DNA of 11,229 nt, taken from positions 1 to 11,229 of the forward strand of contig JAGLIU010000004.1 of NCBI GenBank assembly GCA_023142805.1, written 5' to 3'. This DNA comes from Candidatus Omnitrophota bacterium (GTDB lineage: Bacteria; Omnitrophota; Gorgyraeia; Tantalellales; Tantalellaceae). The stretch's first letter is position 1, and every line of letters begins with the position of its first letter. This document shows, piece after piece, positions 5,780 through 11,229 of this stretch. Below the pieces are notes generated by a model that saw only the letters and a program-made list of their open reading frames with translations, was not told where the DNA came from and ran no database searches. Made by a program: the position numbers and the translations under genes.

Positions 5780-6628
5780 ATGAGAGTACATATGACAAAA
5801 CGTCCAATATTTCTTTTTGTGTCTATTTTAGCGGTTCTTTTTGTTGTGGTTCTTTCTGTCTTTCTTGAACAATACGAAAAAACGGAACCTCCTGAAAAAT
5901 CAGAAATATTACTTTCCTCGGAGGTTACCGTCGCGGTTGTCGAACCGAAAAAAGCATATAGCGCGAAAATGGCGATAATTTTGGACGATTTTGGGTATAA
6001 TAAAAAAAACCTGGAGGCGATAAAAGAGATCGGTGTCCCGATGGTTCTCGCGATTTTACCGAACACTCCATATGCCGGGCAAGTTGCCAGGTTTGCTAAA
6101 GACAATGATCTTGAAATAATACTTCATCTGCCGCTTGAACCGGAAAATGAGACAAAATATCTGGAAAAGGACACTATAAACGCTCAAATGGACGAACAGA
6201 AGATTGAAGGCATTATCAATATGGCATTTGATGCAGTCCCATTTGCTGTAGGAGTTTCTAATCATATGGGGTCAAAAGCAACCGCGGATAGATCTCTTAT
6301 GGCGTTAGTTTTTAATGACATTAAAGATCGGAAAGTATTTTTTCTGGATTCGTTTACATCGGATAATTCTGTGTGCAAAGATGTGGCGGAAGAGACAAAA
6401 GTTCCTTATGTGAGAAGGGACATTTTTATTGACAATAAATTGGATGTTGATTATATCGGAAAACAGCTTAAAAAAGCCGAAGAGAGAGCGTTAAAGGATA
6501 AAGAAGTTGTTGTTATCGGGCATGACAAGTCGGTGACCGTCAGTGTCCTGGCGGTAAAGATACCATTGATGAAGGAAAACGGTATAAAGTTTGTTAAGCT
6601 ATCGGATCTTGTATCGGAATTAGAGTAG
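5780..6628 (+). CDS. Divergent polysaccharide deacetylase family protein (YibQ type)
   Basis: The protein is 282 aa. An uncleaved-looking membrane helix (residues 9-29) places the catalytic domain outside the cytoplasmic membrane. The domain (about 60-282) shows the YibQ-family motifs AIILDDFGYN (65-74, paired Asp69/Asp70), LAILPNTPYA (90-99), ILHLPLEPEN (114-123, His116), GVSNHMGSKAT (158-168), FFLDSFTS (187-194) and VVVIGHDKSVT (243-253). These belong to the glycoside hydrolase/deacetylase superfamily; the metal-site and substrate are not settled for the family. The usual GH-x-[HR] end motif reads GHDK here, a small departure. Start 5780 has no Shine-Dalgarno and probably relies on coupling to the protease gene; an in-frame ATG at 5792 is an equally good start and would remove four residues. 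It probably acts on cell-wall or surface glycan together with the S41 protease. Confidence 0.88.
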   Translation: MRVHMTKRPIFLFVSILAVLFVVVLSVFLEQYEKTEPPEKSEILLSSEVTVAVVEPKKAYSAKMAIILDDFGYNKKNLEAIKEIGVPMVLAILPNTPYAGQVARFAKDNDLEIILHLPLEPENETKYLEKDTINAQMDEQKIEGIINMAFDAVPFAVGVSNHMGSKATADRSLMALVFNDIKDRKVFFLDSFTSDNSVCKDVAEETKVPYVRRDIFIDNKLDVDYIGKQLKKAEERALKDKEVVVIGHDKSVTVSVLAVKIPLMKENGIKFVKLSDLVSELE

Positions 6629-6684
6629 TTTACAGGATAGAGCTTTATGTATTAATTGTGAGGGAGATAGATCTTTAATCGATT

Positions 6685-7668
6685 ATGATCACTTTAGGGA
6701 TAGAAACATCATGTGATGAAACGGCGGCAGCGATAGTGGAAAACGGGATAGTGCTATCTAGTGAAGTTTCTTCCAGTGTTCATTTACATTCAAAGTATGG
6801 GGGAGTGGTACCTGAGATCGCGTCGCGGTTTCATGTAGAGTATATATCACCTGTTCTGGATAAAGCGCTTTTGGACGCCGGATGTTCTATTTCGGACATC
6901 GATCTTGTGGCGGTAACGGATCGTCCCGGATTACCGGGATCAGTGCTTATCGGTAAAGTTTTCGCTGAGAGTATAGGTTTTGCGGCTGAGGTTCCGGTTG
7001 TAAAAATAAACCATTTACAGGGTCATGTTATTTCCTGTTTTTTAGGAAAAAGTGCGATGTCAAAATTGGATACGCTTTTTCCTTTTCTTGGGGTGGTGGT
7101 ATCGGGAGGGCACACGAGTATATACGCTTGTAACGCTATAAATGATTTTTCAATTATTGGAAGAACTCGTGATGACGCGGCAGGTGAAGCTTTTGATAAA
7201 GTCGCGAAGATCATGGATATGGGATATCCCGGGGGACCCGCGATCGAAAGAAAAGCAACGGAATTTGATCCGGGATCCGGTCTAATAAAATTTCCTAAGG
7301 CGTTGTTACGAGACAAAACTGATCTGGATTTTAGCTTTAGTGGTATTAAAACAGCGGTTATGTATTATTGGAAAGGGTCAAAACCCACGGAGGAAGAGAG
7401 GCGCAGAGTGTCATATTCTTTTCAACATGCTGTGGTGGAGACAGTTACAACCAAAATACAACGGGCAGCGGAGAAGACAGGGTTCAATGTTCTGGCTGTC
7501 GGAGGCGGGGTAGTTAACAACAATATTTTCAGAAGAAGTCTGGAGGCGATGGCACGCGGGATGTCGTTAGAGCTTTATCTTCCGGAGAAAGATTATTGTT
7601 CGGATAATGCCGCTATGATGGCCGCGCTCGGAGAATGTCTACATCTTTGTAGCAGGGTTGAAGGATGA
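6685..7668 (+). CDS. tsaD: tRNA N6-adenosine threonylcarbamoyltransferase
   Basis: TsaD (Gcp/YgjD/Kae1) transfers the threonylcarbamoyl group from TC-AMP to A37 of ANN-decoding tRNAs, working with TsaB and TsaE in the cytoplasm. The protein is 327 aa, near the normal 330-340. The motifs seen are LGIETSCDETAAAIV (4-18), SKYGGVVPEIASRFHVE (36-52), the metal ligands His110 and His114 in NHLQGH, SGGHTSIY (140-147), DDAAGEAFDKVAKIM (163-177), YPGGPAIE (181-188), DFSFSGIKTAV (215-225), VGGGVVNNN (272-280) and the metal ligand Asp307 in CSDNAAMMA. An in-frame stop at 6676 fixes ATG 6685 as the first possible start. The only purine-rich site (AGGGAG, 6661-6666) is 18 nt away, so initiation looks weak. 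tsaB and tsaE are not nearby. Confidence 0.98.
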   Translation: MITLGIETSCDETAAAIVENGIVLSSEVSSSVHLHSKYGGVVPEIASRFHVEYISPVLDKALLDAGCSISDIDLVAVTDRPGLPGSVLIGKVFAESIGFAAEVPVVKINHLQGHVISCFLGKSAMSKLDTLFPFLGVVVSGGHTSIYACNAINDFSIIGRTRDDAAGEAFDKVAKIMDMGYPGGPAIERKATEFDPGSGLIKFPKALLRDKTDLDFSFSGIKTAVMYYWKGSKPTEEERRRVSYSFQHAVVETVTTKIQRAAEKTGFNVLAVGGGVVNNNIFRRSLEAMARGMSLELYLPEKDYCSDNAAMMAALGECLHLCSRVEG

Positions 7669-7693
7669 ACACATTGTTATAATAATTATGGTT

Positions 7694-7722
7694 TTTACGA
7701 TCATTTTCCTATATACTATGAT
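7694..7722 (+). promoter_or_regulatory. Candidate sigma-70 promoter for the mgtC-family gene
   Basis: TTTACG at 7694-7699 (4 of 6 to the -35 consensus) and TATGAT at 7717-7722 (5 of 6 to the -10) are separated by exactly 17 nt, in the only AT-rich gap (7669-7758) around here. Transcription would begin near 7729, leaving a leader of about 30 nt before the AGGAG at 7747-7751. It is the first plausible independent start after the tightly packed region upstream. The AT-rich context makes a chance match possible. Confidence 0.45.
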
Positions 7723-7758
7723 ATAAAGTAAAAGGTACAAAGAGATAGGAGAAAAAAT

Positions 7759-8418
7759 ATGACTGGGCTTGTGTTGTTATGTCGATTTATTTTGTCCGCG
7801 ATTTTAGGGGGGCTGATCGGTATTGAACGTGAATTACATGGGTGTGCCGCTGGATTGAGAACTCACATTCTTGTTGGCATCGGCTCTACGCTTTTTATGA
7901 TAACATCTGTCGGTGTCGCTACTGAATATTCACAACTGGGGGTGGTAGATCCTTCCAGGATAGCCGCGGGTGTTGTTACAGGTATAGGGTTTTTAGGAGC
8001 CGGAGCTATAATAAGATACGGGACCTCGGTCCGGGGATTAACTACGGCGGCCAGTATTTGGGCCGTAGCGGCTATCGGCTTAGCTGTCGGGATAGGGATG
8101 TATACCGCGGCAAGTATAACGACCGCGATAGCTCTTACGGTACTAATTATTTCAAGAATTGAAGAATTGTCGAATCTAAAAAGACAAGGGAAGCAATTAT
8201 CAGTTGAATTGTTATCCGGGGCAGAGACCAATATTGATGATGTTAAGAATTTGATAGAAGTTTATGGCGGAAAGATTAAACGCATGGTTCCTAAGAAAGA
8301 GGGAGAGGACGGGGAAGTTAAATATGTTTTTTATGTTATACTACCGCGTTTTTATAGAACAGAAGTTGTTTTTGAGATTGGATCTTTTCCCGGAGTGAAA
8401 GAAGTACATTGGGAATAA
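7759..8418 (+). CDS. MgtC/SapB family membrane protein
   Basis: The protein is 219 aa. The N-terminal about 135 residues hold four or five hydrophobic helices with the family signatures GGLIGIERELHG (17-28), AGLRTHILVGIG (31-42), DPSRIAAGVVTGIGFLGAGAI (64-84) and GLTTAASIWAVAAIGLAVG (93-111). A soluble ACT-like C-terminal domain follows (about 147-219), as in Salmonella MgtC. MgtC relatives act in the inner membrane and have been linked to survival at low magnesium and acid pH and to inhibition of ATP synthase; whether that applies here is unknown. AGGAG (7747-7751) sits 7 nt before the ATG, the best ribosome site in this half of the window. A probable promoter precedes it. Solitary copies are common in free-living bacteria, so no virulence role is implied. 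Confidence 0.95.
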   Translation: MTGLVLLCRFILSAILGGLIGIERELHGCAAGLRTHILVGIGSTLFMITSVGVATEYSQLGVVDPSRIAAGVVTGIGFLGAGAIIRYGTSVRGLTTAASIWAVAAIGLAVGIGMYTAASITTAIALTVLIISRIEELSNLKRQGKQLSVELLSGAETNIDDVKNLIEVYGGKIKRMVPKKEGEDGEVKYVFYVILPRFYRTEVVFEIGSFPGVKEVHWE

Positions 8419-8477
8419 CGGGGTTTTGATGAAAAACAGACGAGATGTCTTCGCGGGTCTTAAAAAAGGAGGATATG

Positions 8478-9026
8478 ATGAGAAAAAGAAATACAAAATC
8501 CGATTCAGAAGAAAAAGTATTGGATGTAAATGCCAGTATGCAGGGAACCTTACGTTTTGATGATCCTGTAAGATTAAGGATAAATGGTAAATTTGAAGGG
8601 ACCTTGGATACTAAAGGGGTGCTGATGGTCGGAAAAAACGCTGATATAACCGCTAATATTGTAGGAGAAAACATTTCTGTTTCGGGGCAGGTCAACGGAA
8701 ACATAAATGCCAGGGTATCTCTTGAATTAGAGTCGACGGCCAAGATAGTCGGAGATATTGAGACTCCGAATCTTTCAATTGTCGAAGGCGCGATATTGAA
8801 CGGCCGCATAAGGATGGGGAAATCTTCAGGCAAATCTACACCTACTCGTGGTGATTGGATGAATTCCGATCAACTCGCGAAATATTTGGAAGTTGATGAG
8901 AATAAGATCGGAGAATGGGCGTCAGGCGGGATGCTTCCGGCCACAAAAGAAAGCGGAAAATGGGTTTTTGAACGCGCGAAGATAGATCAATGGATAGCTG
9001 AAGGAAAAGTAGATACGAAGGCTTGA
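8478..9026 (+). CDS. Bactofilin domain fused to an excisionase-type helix-turn-helix
   Basis: Residues 15-113 form a bactofilin (polymer-forming, DUF583) right-handed beta-helix, with short repeats such as DVNASMQGTLRFDDPVRL, GKFEGTLDTKGVLMVGKNA, ISVSGQVNGNINARVSL and VGDIETPNLSIVEGAILNGRI. Bactofilins polymerise without nucleotide into membrane-associated cytoskeletal filaments. After a linker (114-126), residues 128-175 (WMNSDQLAKYLEVDENKIGEWAS..., ending in ERAKIDQWIAEG) match the HTH_17/excisionase DNA-binding fold. The protein is 182 aa from ATG 8478, chosen because AAGGAGG (8466-8472) lies 5 nt before it; ATG 8475 leaves only 2 nt, and 8445 is unsupported. The fusion suggests a filament that binds DNA or a partner protein through the HTH. 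The following gene, 1 nt downstream, carries the same type of HTH on a membrane anchor, so they are probably co-translated partners. Confidence 0.9.
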   Translation: MRKRNTKSDSEEKVLDVNASMQGTLRFDDPVRLRINGKFEGTLDTKGVLMVGKNADITANIVGENISVSGQVNGNINARVSLELESTAKIVGDIETPNLSIVEGAILNGRIRMGKSSGKSTPTRGDWMNSDQLAKYLEVDENKIGEWASGGMLPATKESGKWVFERAKIDQWIAEGKVDTKA

Positions 9027-9027
9027 T

Positions 9028-9393
9028 ATGACGGAAAAATTGATGACGCTGAAAGAATTGGCGCGGTATCTGGATGTCAGCGAGGAGATCATAACTTTAC
9101 TCGTTAAGGAGAAAGTTGTTTCCGCGTATAAATTAGGCGGAGAATTGCTTCGGTTCAGAAAAGAACAGATAGACGCTATAAGAAAGGAAATAGACGCCAG
9201 GTTAAGTGTGGCGAGCGGGATAGCCTCTAAAAAGAAAAATGGATCTTTAAAAAAGAGGCTTAAAGTCCCGAGTGTCTCATCGGAGAGTCAGACCGTTAAA
9301 GAAAAGATATCCGATTTTTTATACTTTTATGATTTTTATGTAGCCGCGGCGATAGTGACTGTAATACTTCTTGTAGTAATTTTTAAAGGATAA
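9028..9393 (+). CDS. Excisionase-type helix-turn-helix protein with C-terminal membrane anchor
   Basis: This 121-aa protein has three parts. Residues 6-53 are an HTH_17/MerR-like winged helix (MTLKELARYLDVSEEIITLL, a KLGGELLRFRKEQID wing, and a helix); the layout is similar to that of the HTH in the bactofilin just upstream. Residues 60-98 form a basic, low-complexity linker (SKKKNGSLKKRLK). Residues 104-119 (YVAAAIVTVILLVVIF) are one transmembrane helix with only three residues after it. The N-terminus is therefore cytoplasmic and the protein is tail-anchored. The ATG starts 1 nt after the bactofilin stop, with no ribosome site of its own, so translation is presumably coupled. A membrane-tethered DNA-binding domain beside a filament-forming protein with the same HTH suggests a joint structural or regulatory role, for example linking nucleoid and membrane. 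No phage or recombinase gene is nearby, so a true excisionase role is unlikely. Confidence 0.85.
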   Translation: MTEKLMTLKELARYLDVSEEIITLLVKEKVVSAYKLGGELLRFRKEQIDAIRKEIDARLSVASGIASKKKNGSLKKRLKVPSVSSESQTVKEKISDFLYFYDFYVAAAIVTVILLVVIFKG

Positions 9394-9397
9394 TGTG

Positions 9398-9415
9398 TTT
9401 CTACGTTTTCTACGT
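9398..9415 (+). repeat. Tandem 9-bp direct repeat just upstream of the polA promoter
   Basis: TTTCTACGT occurs twice without a gap, at 9398-9406 and 9407-9415, ending 6 nt before the -35 hexamer at 9422. A tandem 9-mer abutting a strong promoter could be a binding site for an activator or repressor. Two copies in an AT-rich gap may also be chance. Confidence 0.45.
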
Positions 9416-9421
9416 TTGGAC

Positions 9422-9449
9422 TTGACTTTTCCCAGGAAACTATTATAAT
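9422..9449 (+). promoter_or_regulatory. Near-consensus sigma-70 promoter before polA
   Basis: TTGACT (9422-9427, 5 of 6 to TTGACA) and TATAAT (9444-9449, perfect) are separated by 16 nt. Transcription would start near 9456 and run through a leader of about 128 nt to the polA start at 9584. It is the strongest promoter match I see in the window and marks polA as a new transcription unit. Confidence 0.75.
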
Positions 9450-9455
9450 TAAAAC

Positions 9456-9583
9456 AGTTATTGAAAGGCTCACCACAAATGTAAGGAGTTCCCTTACCGG
9501 ATTTTAATACAAAAATGCGGGCAATATATGGTATTAGTGTTTCGTATCTCTTGATGTGTGTAGTTCTATTCATTTAATCTAAA
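9456..9583 (+). other. polA leader (untranslated or with a short upstream ORF)
   Basis: This is the region between the predicted transcription start and polA. GTAAGG (9481-9486) pairs with CCTTAC (9492-9497) to make a 6-bp hairpin with a 5-nt loop that hides an AAGGAG sequence; no start codon follows at a usable distance. No U-run follows, so it is not a terminator. I recognise no known RNA family here, neither 6S RNA, SRP RNA nor a riboswitch. Confidence 0.4.
9515..9577 (+). CDS. Possible 20-aa hydrophobic upstream ORF in the polA leader
   Basis: ATG 9515 opens a frame that ends at TAA 9575-9577, only 6 nt before the polA ATG, encoding MRAIYGISVSYLLMCVVLFI. The peptide is hydrophobic enough to be a membrane helix. 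There is no Shine-Dalgarno directly before it. Its closeness to polA, which also lacks a ribosome site, would allow re-initiation. It is equally likely to be a chance frame; only position and composition support it. Confidence 0.2.
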   Translation: MRAIYGISVSYLLMCVVLFI

Positions 9584-11229
9584 ATGGCCAAGAAAAATAA
9601 AAAAATTTATTTCATTGATGGCAACGCTTTTTGTTATCGAGCATTTTACGCGATAAAGGAGTTAACAACTTCTAGAGGCGTGCCTACAAACGCGATATAC
9701 GGATTTATTAATATATTTCATAAATTGATCAAGCAAGAGGTTCCGGATATGCTTGTGGCGGTTTTTGATTCTCCAGGAGAGACTGACAGGCATAAAAAAT
9801 ATGAAGAGTACAAAATACATCGTAAACCTATGCCTGACGATCTTGTGGAACAATTGCCGTGGATAAAAAAAGTAGTCCAAGCGTACAATGTTCCTATATA
9901 TGAGCTTAAGGGCTACGAGGCGGATGATATAATAGCGACTCTGGCCGAACAAGCAAAGGAAAATGATGTTGATGTTACGATCGTGACCTCGGATAAAGAC
10001 GCGCTCCAACTCGTTGGAGACAAAGTTCAAGTTCTGAGTTCTCACGCGTTTGGAGATAAGGTCTATGGTTCCGGTGACGTTAAAGAAAAATATGGAGTTG
10101 GGCCGGAGCTTATGGTGGATCTGATGGCTCTTACGGGGGATACGAGCGATAATGTTCCGGGAGTGAAAGGTATTGGGAAGATTACAGCGAGTAAATTAAT
10201 TAATCAATATGGCAGTCTCAAAGGAGTGTATGAAAATTTAGAGACACTTTCGTCTTCATCTACAGGGAAGAAACTCTCAGAGAACAAAGAAATGGCAGAG
10301 TTGAGTCGTGAACTTGTGGAATTGAACCGTAATGTTCCCGTGGTTTTGGATCTTAATAGAGCAAAGGTAATAGAGCCTGATACAGAAAAACTCGCGGAAC
10401 TTTACGCTAAATTCGAATTTGTAAAACTTTTAAGAGAAATTACACCGGTCTTGGATGCTCCTACGGGCGAATATAATGAAATTGTTTCGGATAAAGATAT
10501 TTCAGATTTTTCGGAAAGAGTAAAAAGACACGGCAAATTATGCATGGTTTTATCATTGAAAAGTCCGGGTGAAGAGGGTAGTGGCGCGGCGTTATCTTTT
10601 CAAGCGAATAGCCCTCTTTTTATCAGTTTTTTGAAAAAGGGTATTCCTGAAAAAATAAAGGAACTTTTAGAAGATAAGAACATAAAAAAAACCGGATATG
10701 ATCTTAAACGAGATAAAATAAAATTAAAAAAGTACGGGATATGTCTGGAGGGGATAGATTTTGATGTTATGATAGCGGATTATCTTACAGACCCCGCGAA
10801 TATATCCTATGAGCTTTCGGCTATAGTAATGCGGCATCTTGGGAGATCTTTTTCGGGAAAGGCGGAAAAAGCATCGGAAATGTGTCAAAATAACCGGATC
10901 ATTTATGATCTCGCGGACAAGTTGAACGTTATTCTGGAGGAAAAACGGCTTGGCACCCTTTTTACGGGCACAGAGATGCCTCTCGTTGAAATTCTGGCGG
11001 AAATGGAAATCGAAGGAGTGACCGTTGATAGAAAATGCTTGAAAGAACGATCTGAGAGTTTGGGGAAAGAACTCGGAAAAATAACTAAAAAGATATATGA
11101 ACTCGCGGGACAGGAGTTTAACATCAATTCTCCAAAACAGCTCCAGACGGTTCTGTACGAAAAATTAGAGCTTCCTGTTATGAAAAAAACAAAAACCGGG
11201 TTTTCGACGGATGAATCGGTTCTACGCAA
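9584..11229 (+). CDS. polA: DNA polymerase I (3' end off window)
   Basis: 548 codons are visible and the polymerase palm/fingers lie beyond the edge. Residues 1 to about 290 are a complete 5' nuclease domain: FIDGNAFCYRAFYA (10-23), FDSPGETDRHKKYEEYKIHR (61-80), GYEADDIIATLAE (110-122), VTSDKDALQL (134-143), and the helix-hairpin-helix ALTGDTSDNVPGVKGIGKITA (182-202), with all expected acidic metal ligands. Residues about 297-425 are the 3'-5' exonuclease fold, but the Exo I position that holds D-x-E in E. coli reads KLCMVLSLK (318-326), with no acidic residues, and the Exo II Asn is Asp373 in GYDLKRD. Proofreading is therefore probably lost, as in Taq and Bacillus enzymes. The thumb begins at about 466 (PLVEILAEMEIEGVTVD; FNINSPKQL 512-520; KKTKTGFSTDESVL 534-547). 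The ATG has no Shine-Dalgarno; upstream there is a strong promoter. The enzyme fills gaps and removes RNA primers. Confidence 0.97.
   Translation, partial: MAKKNKKIYFIDGNAFCYRAFYAIKELTTSRGVPTNAIYGFINIFHKLIKQEVPDMLVAVFDSPGETDRHKKYEEYKIHRKPMPDDLVEQLPWIKKVVQAYNVPIYELKGYEADDIIATLAEQAKENDVDVTIVTSDKDALQLVGDKVQVLSSHAFGDKVYGSGDVKEKYGVGPELMVDLMALTGDTSDNVPGVKGIGKITASKLINQYGSLKGVYENLETLSSSSTGKKLSENKEMAELSRELVELNRNVPVVLDLNRAKVIEPDTEKLAELYAKFEFVKLLREITPVLDAPTGEYNEIVSDKDISDFSERVKRHGKLCMVLSLKSPGEEGSGAALSFQANSPLFISFLKKGIPEKIKELLEDKNIKKTGYDLKRDKIKLKKYGICLEGIDFDVMIADYLTDPANISYELSAIVMRHLGRSFSGKAEKASEMCQNNRIIYDLADKLNVILEEKRLGTLFTGTEMPLVEILAEMEIEGVTVDRKCLKERSESLGKELGKITKKIYELAGQEFNINSPKQLQTVLYEKLELPVMKKTKTGFSTDESVLR

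Noticed and set aside
8439..8452. Hairpin AGAC/GTCT after the mgtC-family gene as terminator
   Set aside because: The stem is only 4 bp and there is no U-run behind it.
9284..9291. Single GAGAGTCA unit in the linker of the HTH-membrane gene
   Set aside because: One isolated copy with no neighbours in register; expected by chance.
9028..9393. True phage excisionase
   Set aside because: It has a C-terminal membrane helix and no integrase or att-like repeats nearby, so only the fold is shared.

Overview
The window is a densely packed, all-plus-strand bacterial chromosome segment. It has eleven protein genes (the first and last cut by the window edges), one repeat-bracketed accessory gene, and no tRNA, rRNA or CRISPR that I can see. 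GC is moderate to low and the genetic code is standard. Shine-Dalgarno sites are clear before some genes and weak or absent before others. GatB, a periplasmic-type S41 protease, a YibQ-like deacetylase and a bactofilin point to a Gram-negative-type bacterium. The gene mix, the four-helix-bundle (S23-type) orphan and the 'SQRVRES'-type repeat tails remind me of Omnitrophota or related uncultured lineages, but this is a low-confidence impression and not a placement.

Region 1 (1-3066) is a surface-polysaccharide locus. It holds the C-terminal part of an extended-SDR sugar-nucleotide epimerase/dehydratase, an overlapping left-handed beta-helix sugar N-acetyltransferase (WbpD/WxcM-N type), and an unassigned alpha/alpha-toroid protein of 400 aa. 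Between the last two sits a 126-aa S23-type four-helix-bundle gene. It is bracketed by short arrays of an 8-bp unit (GAGTCARR) running forward on its left and inverted on its right. A third, forward array lies inside the 3' end of the toroid gene. These arrays are the least ordinary content of the window: they have been read into the C-termini of two unrelated proteins, and they resemble a small mobile or stem-forming unit related to the intervening sequences of 23S rRNA genes.

Region 2 (3063-7668) is housekeeping and envelope: gatB (tRNA-dependent amidotransferase subunit B), an S41 C-terminal processing protease, a divergent polysaccharide deacetylase (YibQ type) 2 nt downstream of it, and tsaD (tRNA t6A synthesis).

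Region 3 (7669-9393) begins with a plausible promoter and holds an MgtC/SapB-family membrane protein, then a bactofilin fused to an excisionase-type helix-turn-helix. One nucleotide after that comes a second small protein with the same type of helix-turn-helix on a single C-terminal membrane anchor. These two look like a cytoskeleton/membrane-linked DNA-binding pair.

Region 4 (9394-11229) has a near-consensus sigma-70 promoter, a roughly 130-nt leader with a possible 20-aa hydrophobic upstream ORF, and the first 548 codons of polA. The polA 5' nuclease domain is intact, but its 3'-5' exonuclease domain lacks the catalytic acidic residues. No convincing rho-independent terminator was found. 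The longest gaps without an assigned gene are 1222-1403 and 9394-9583, both described below.
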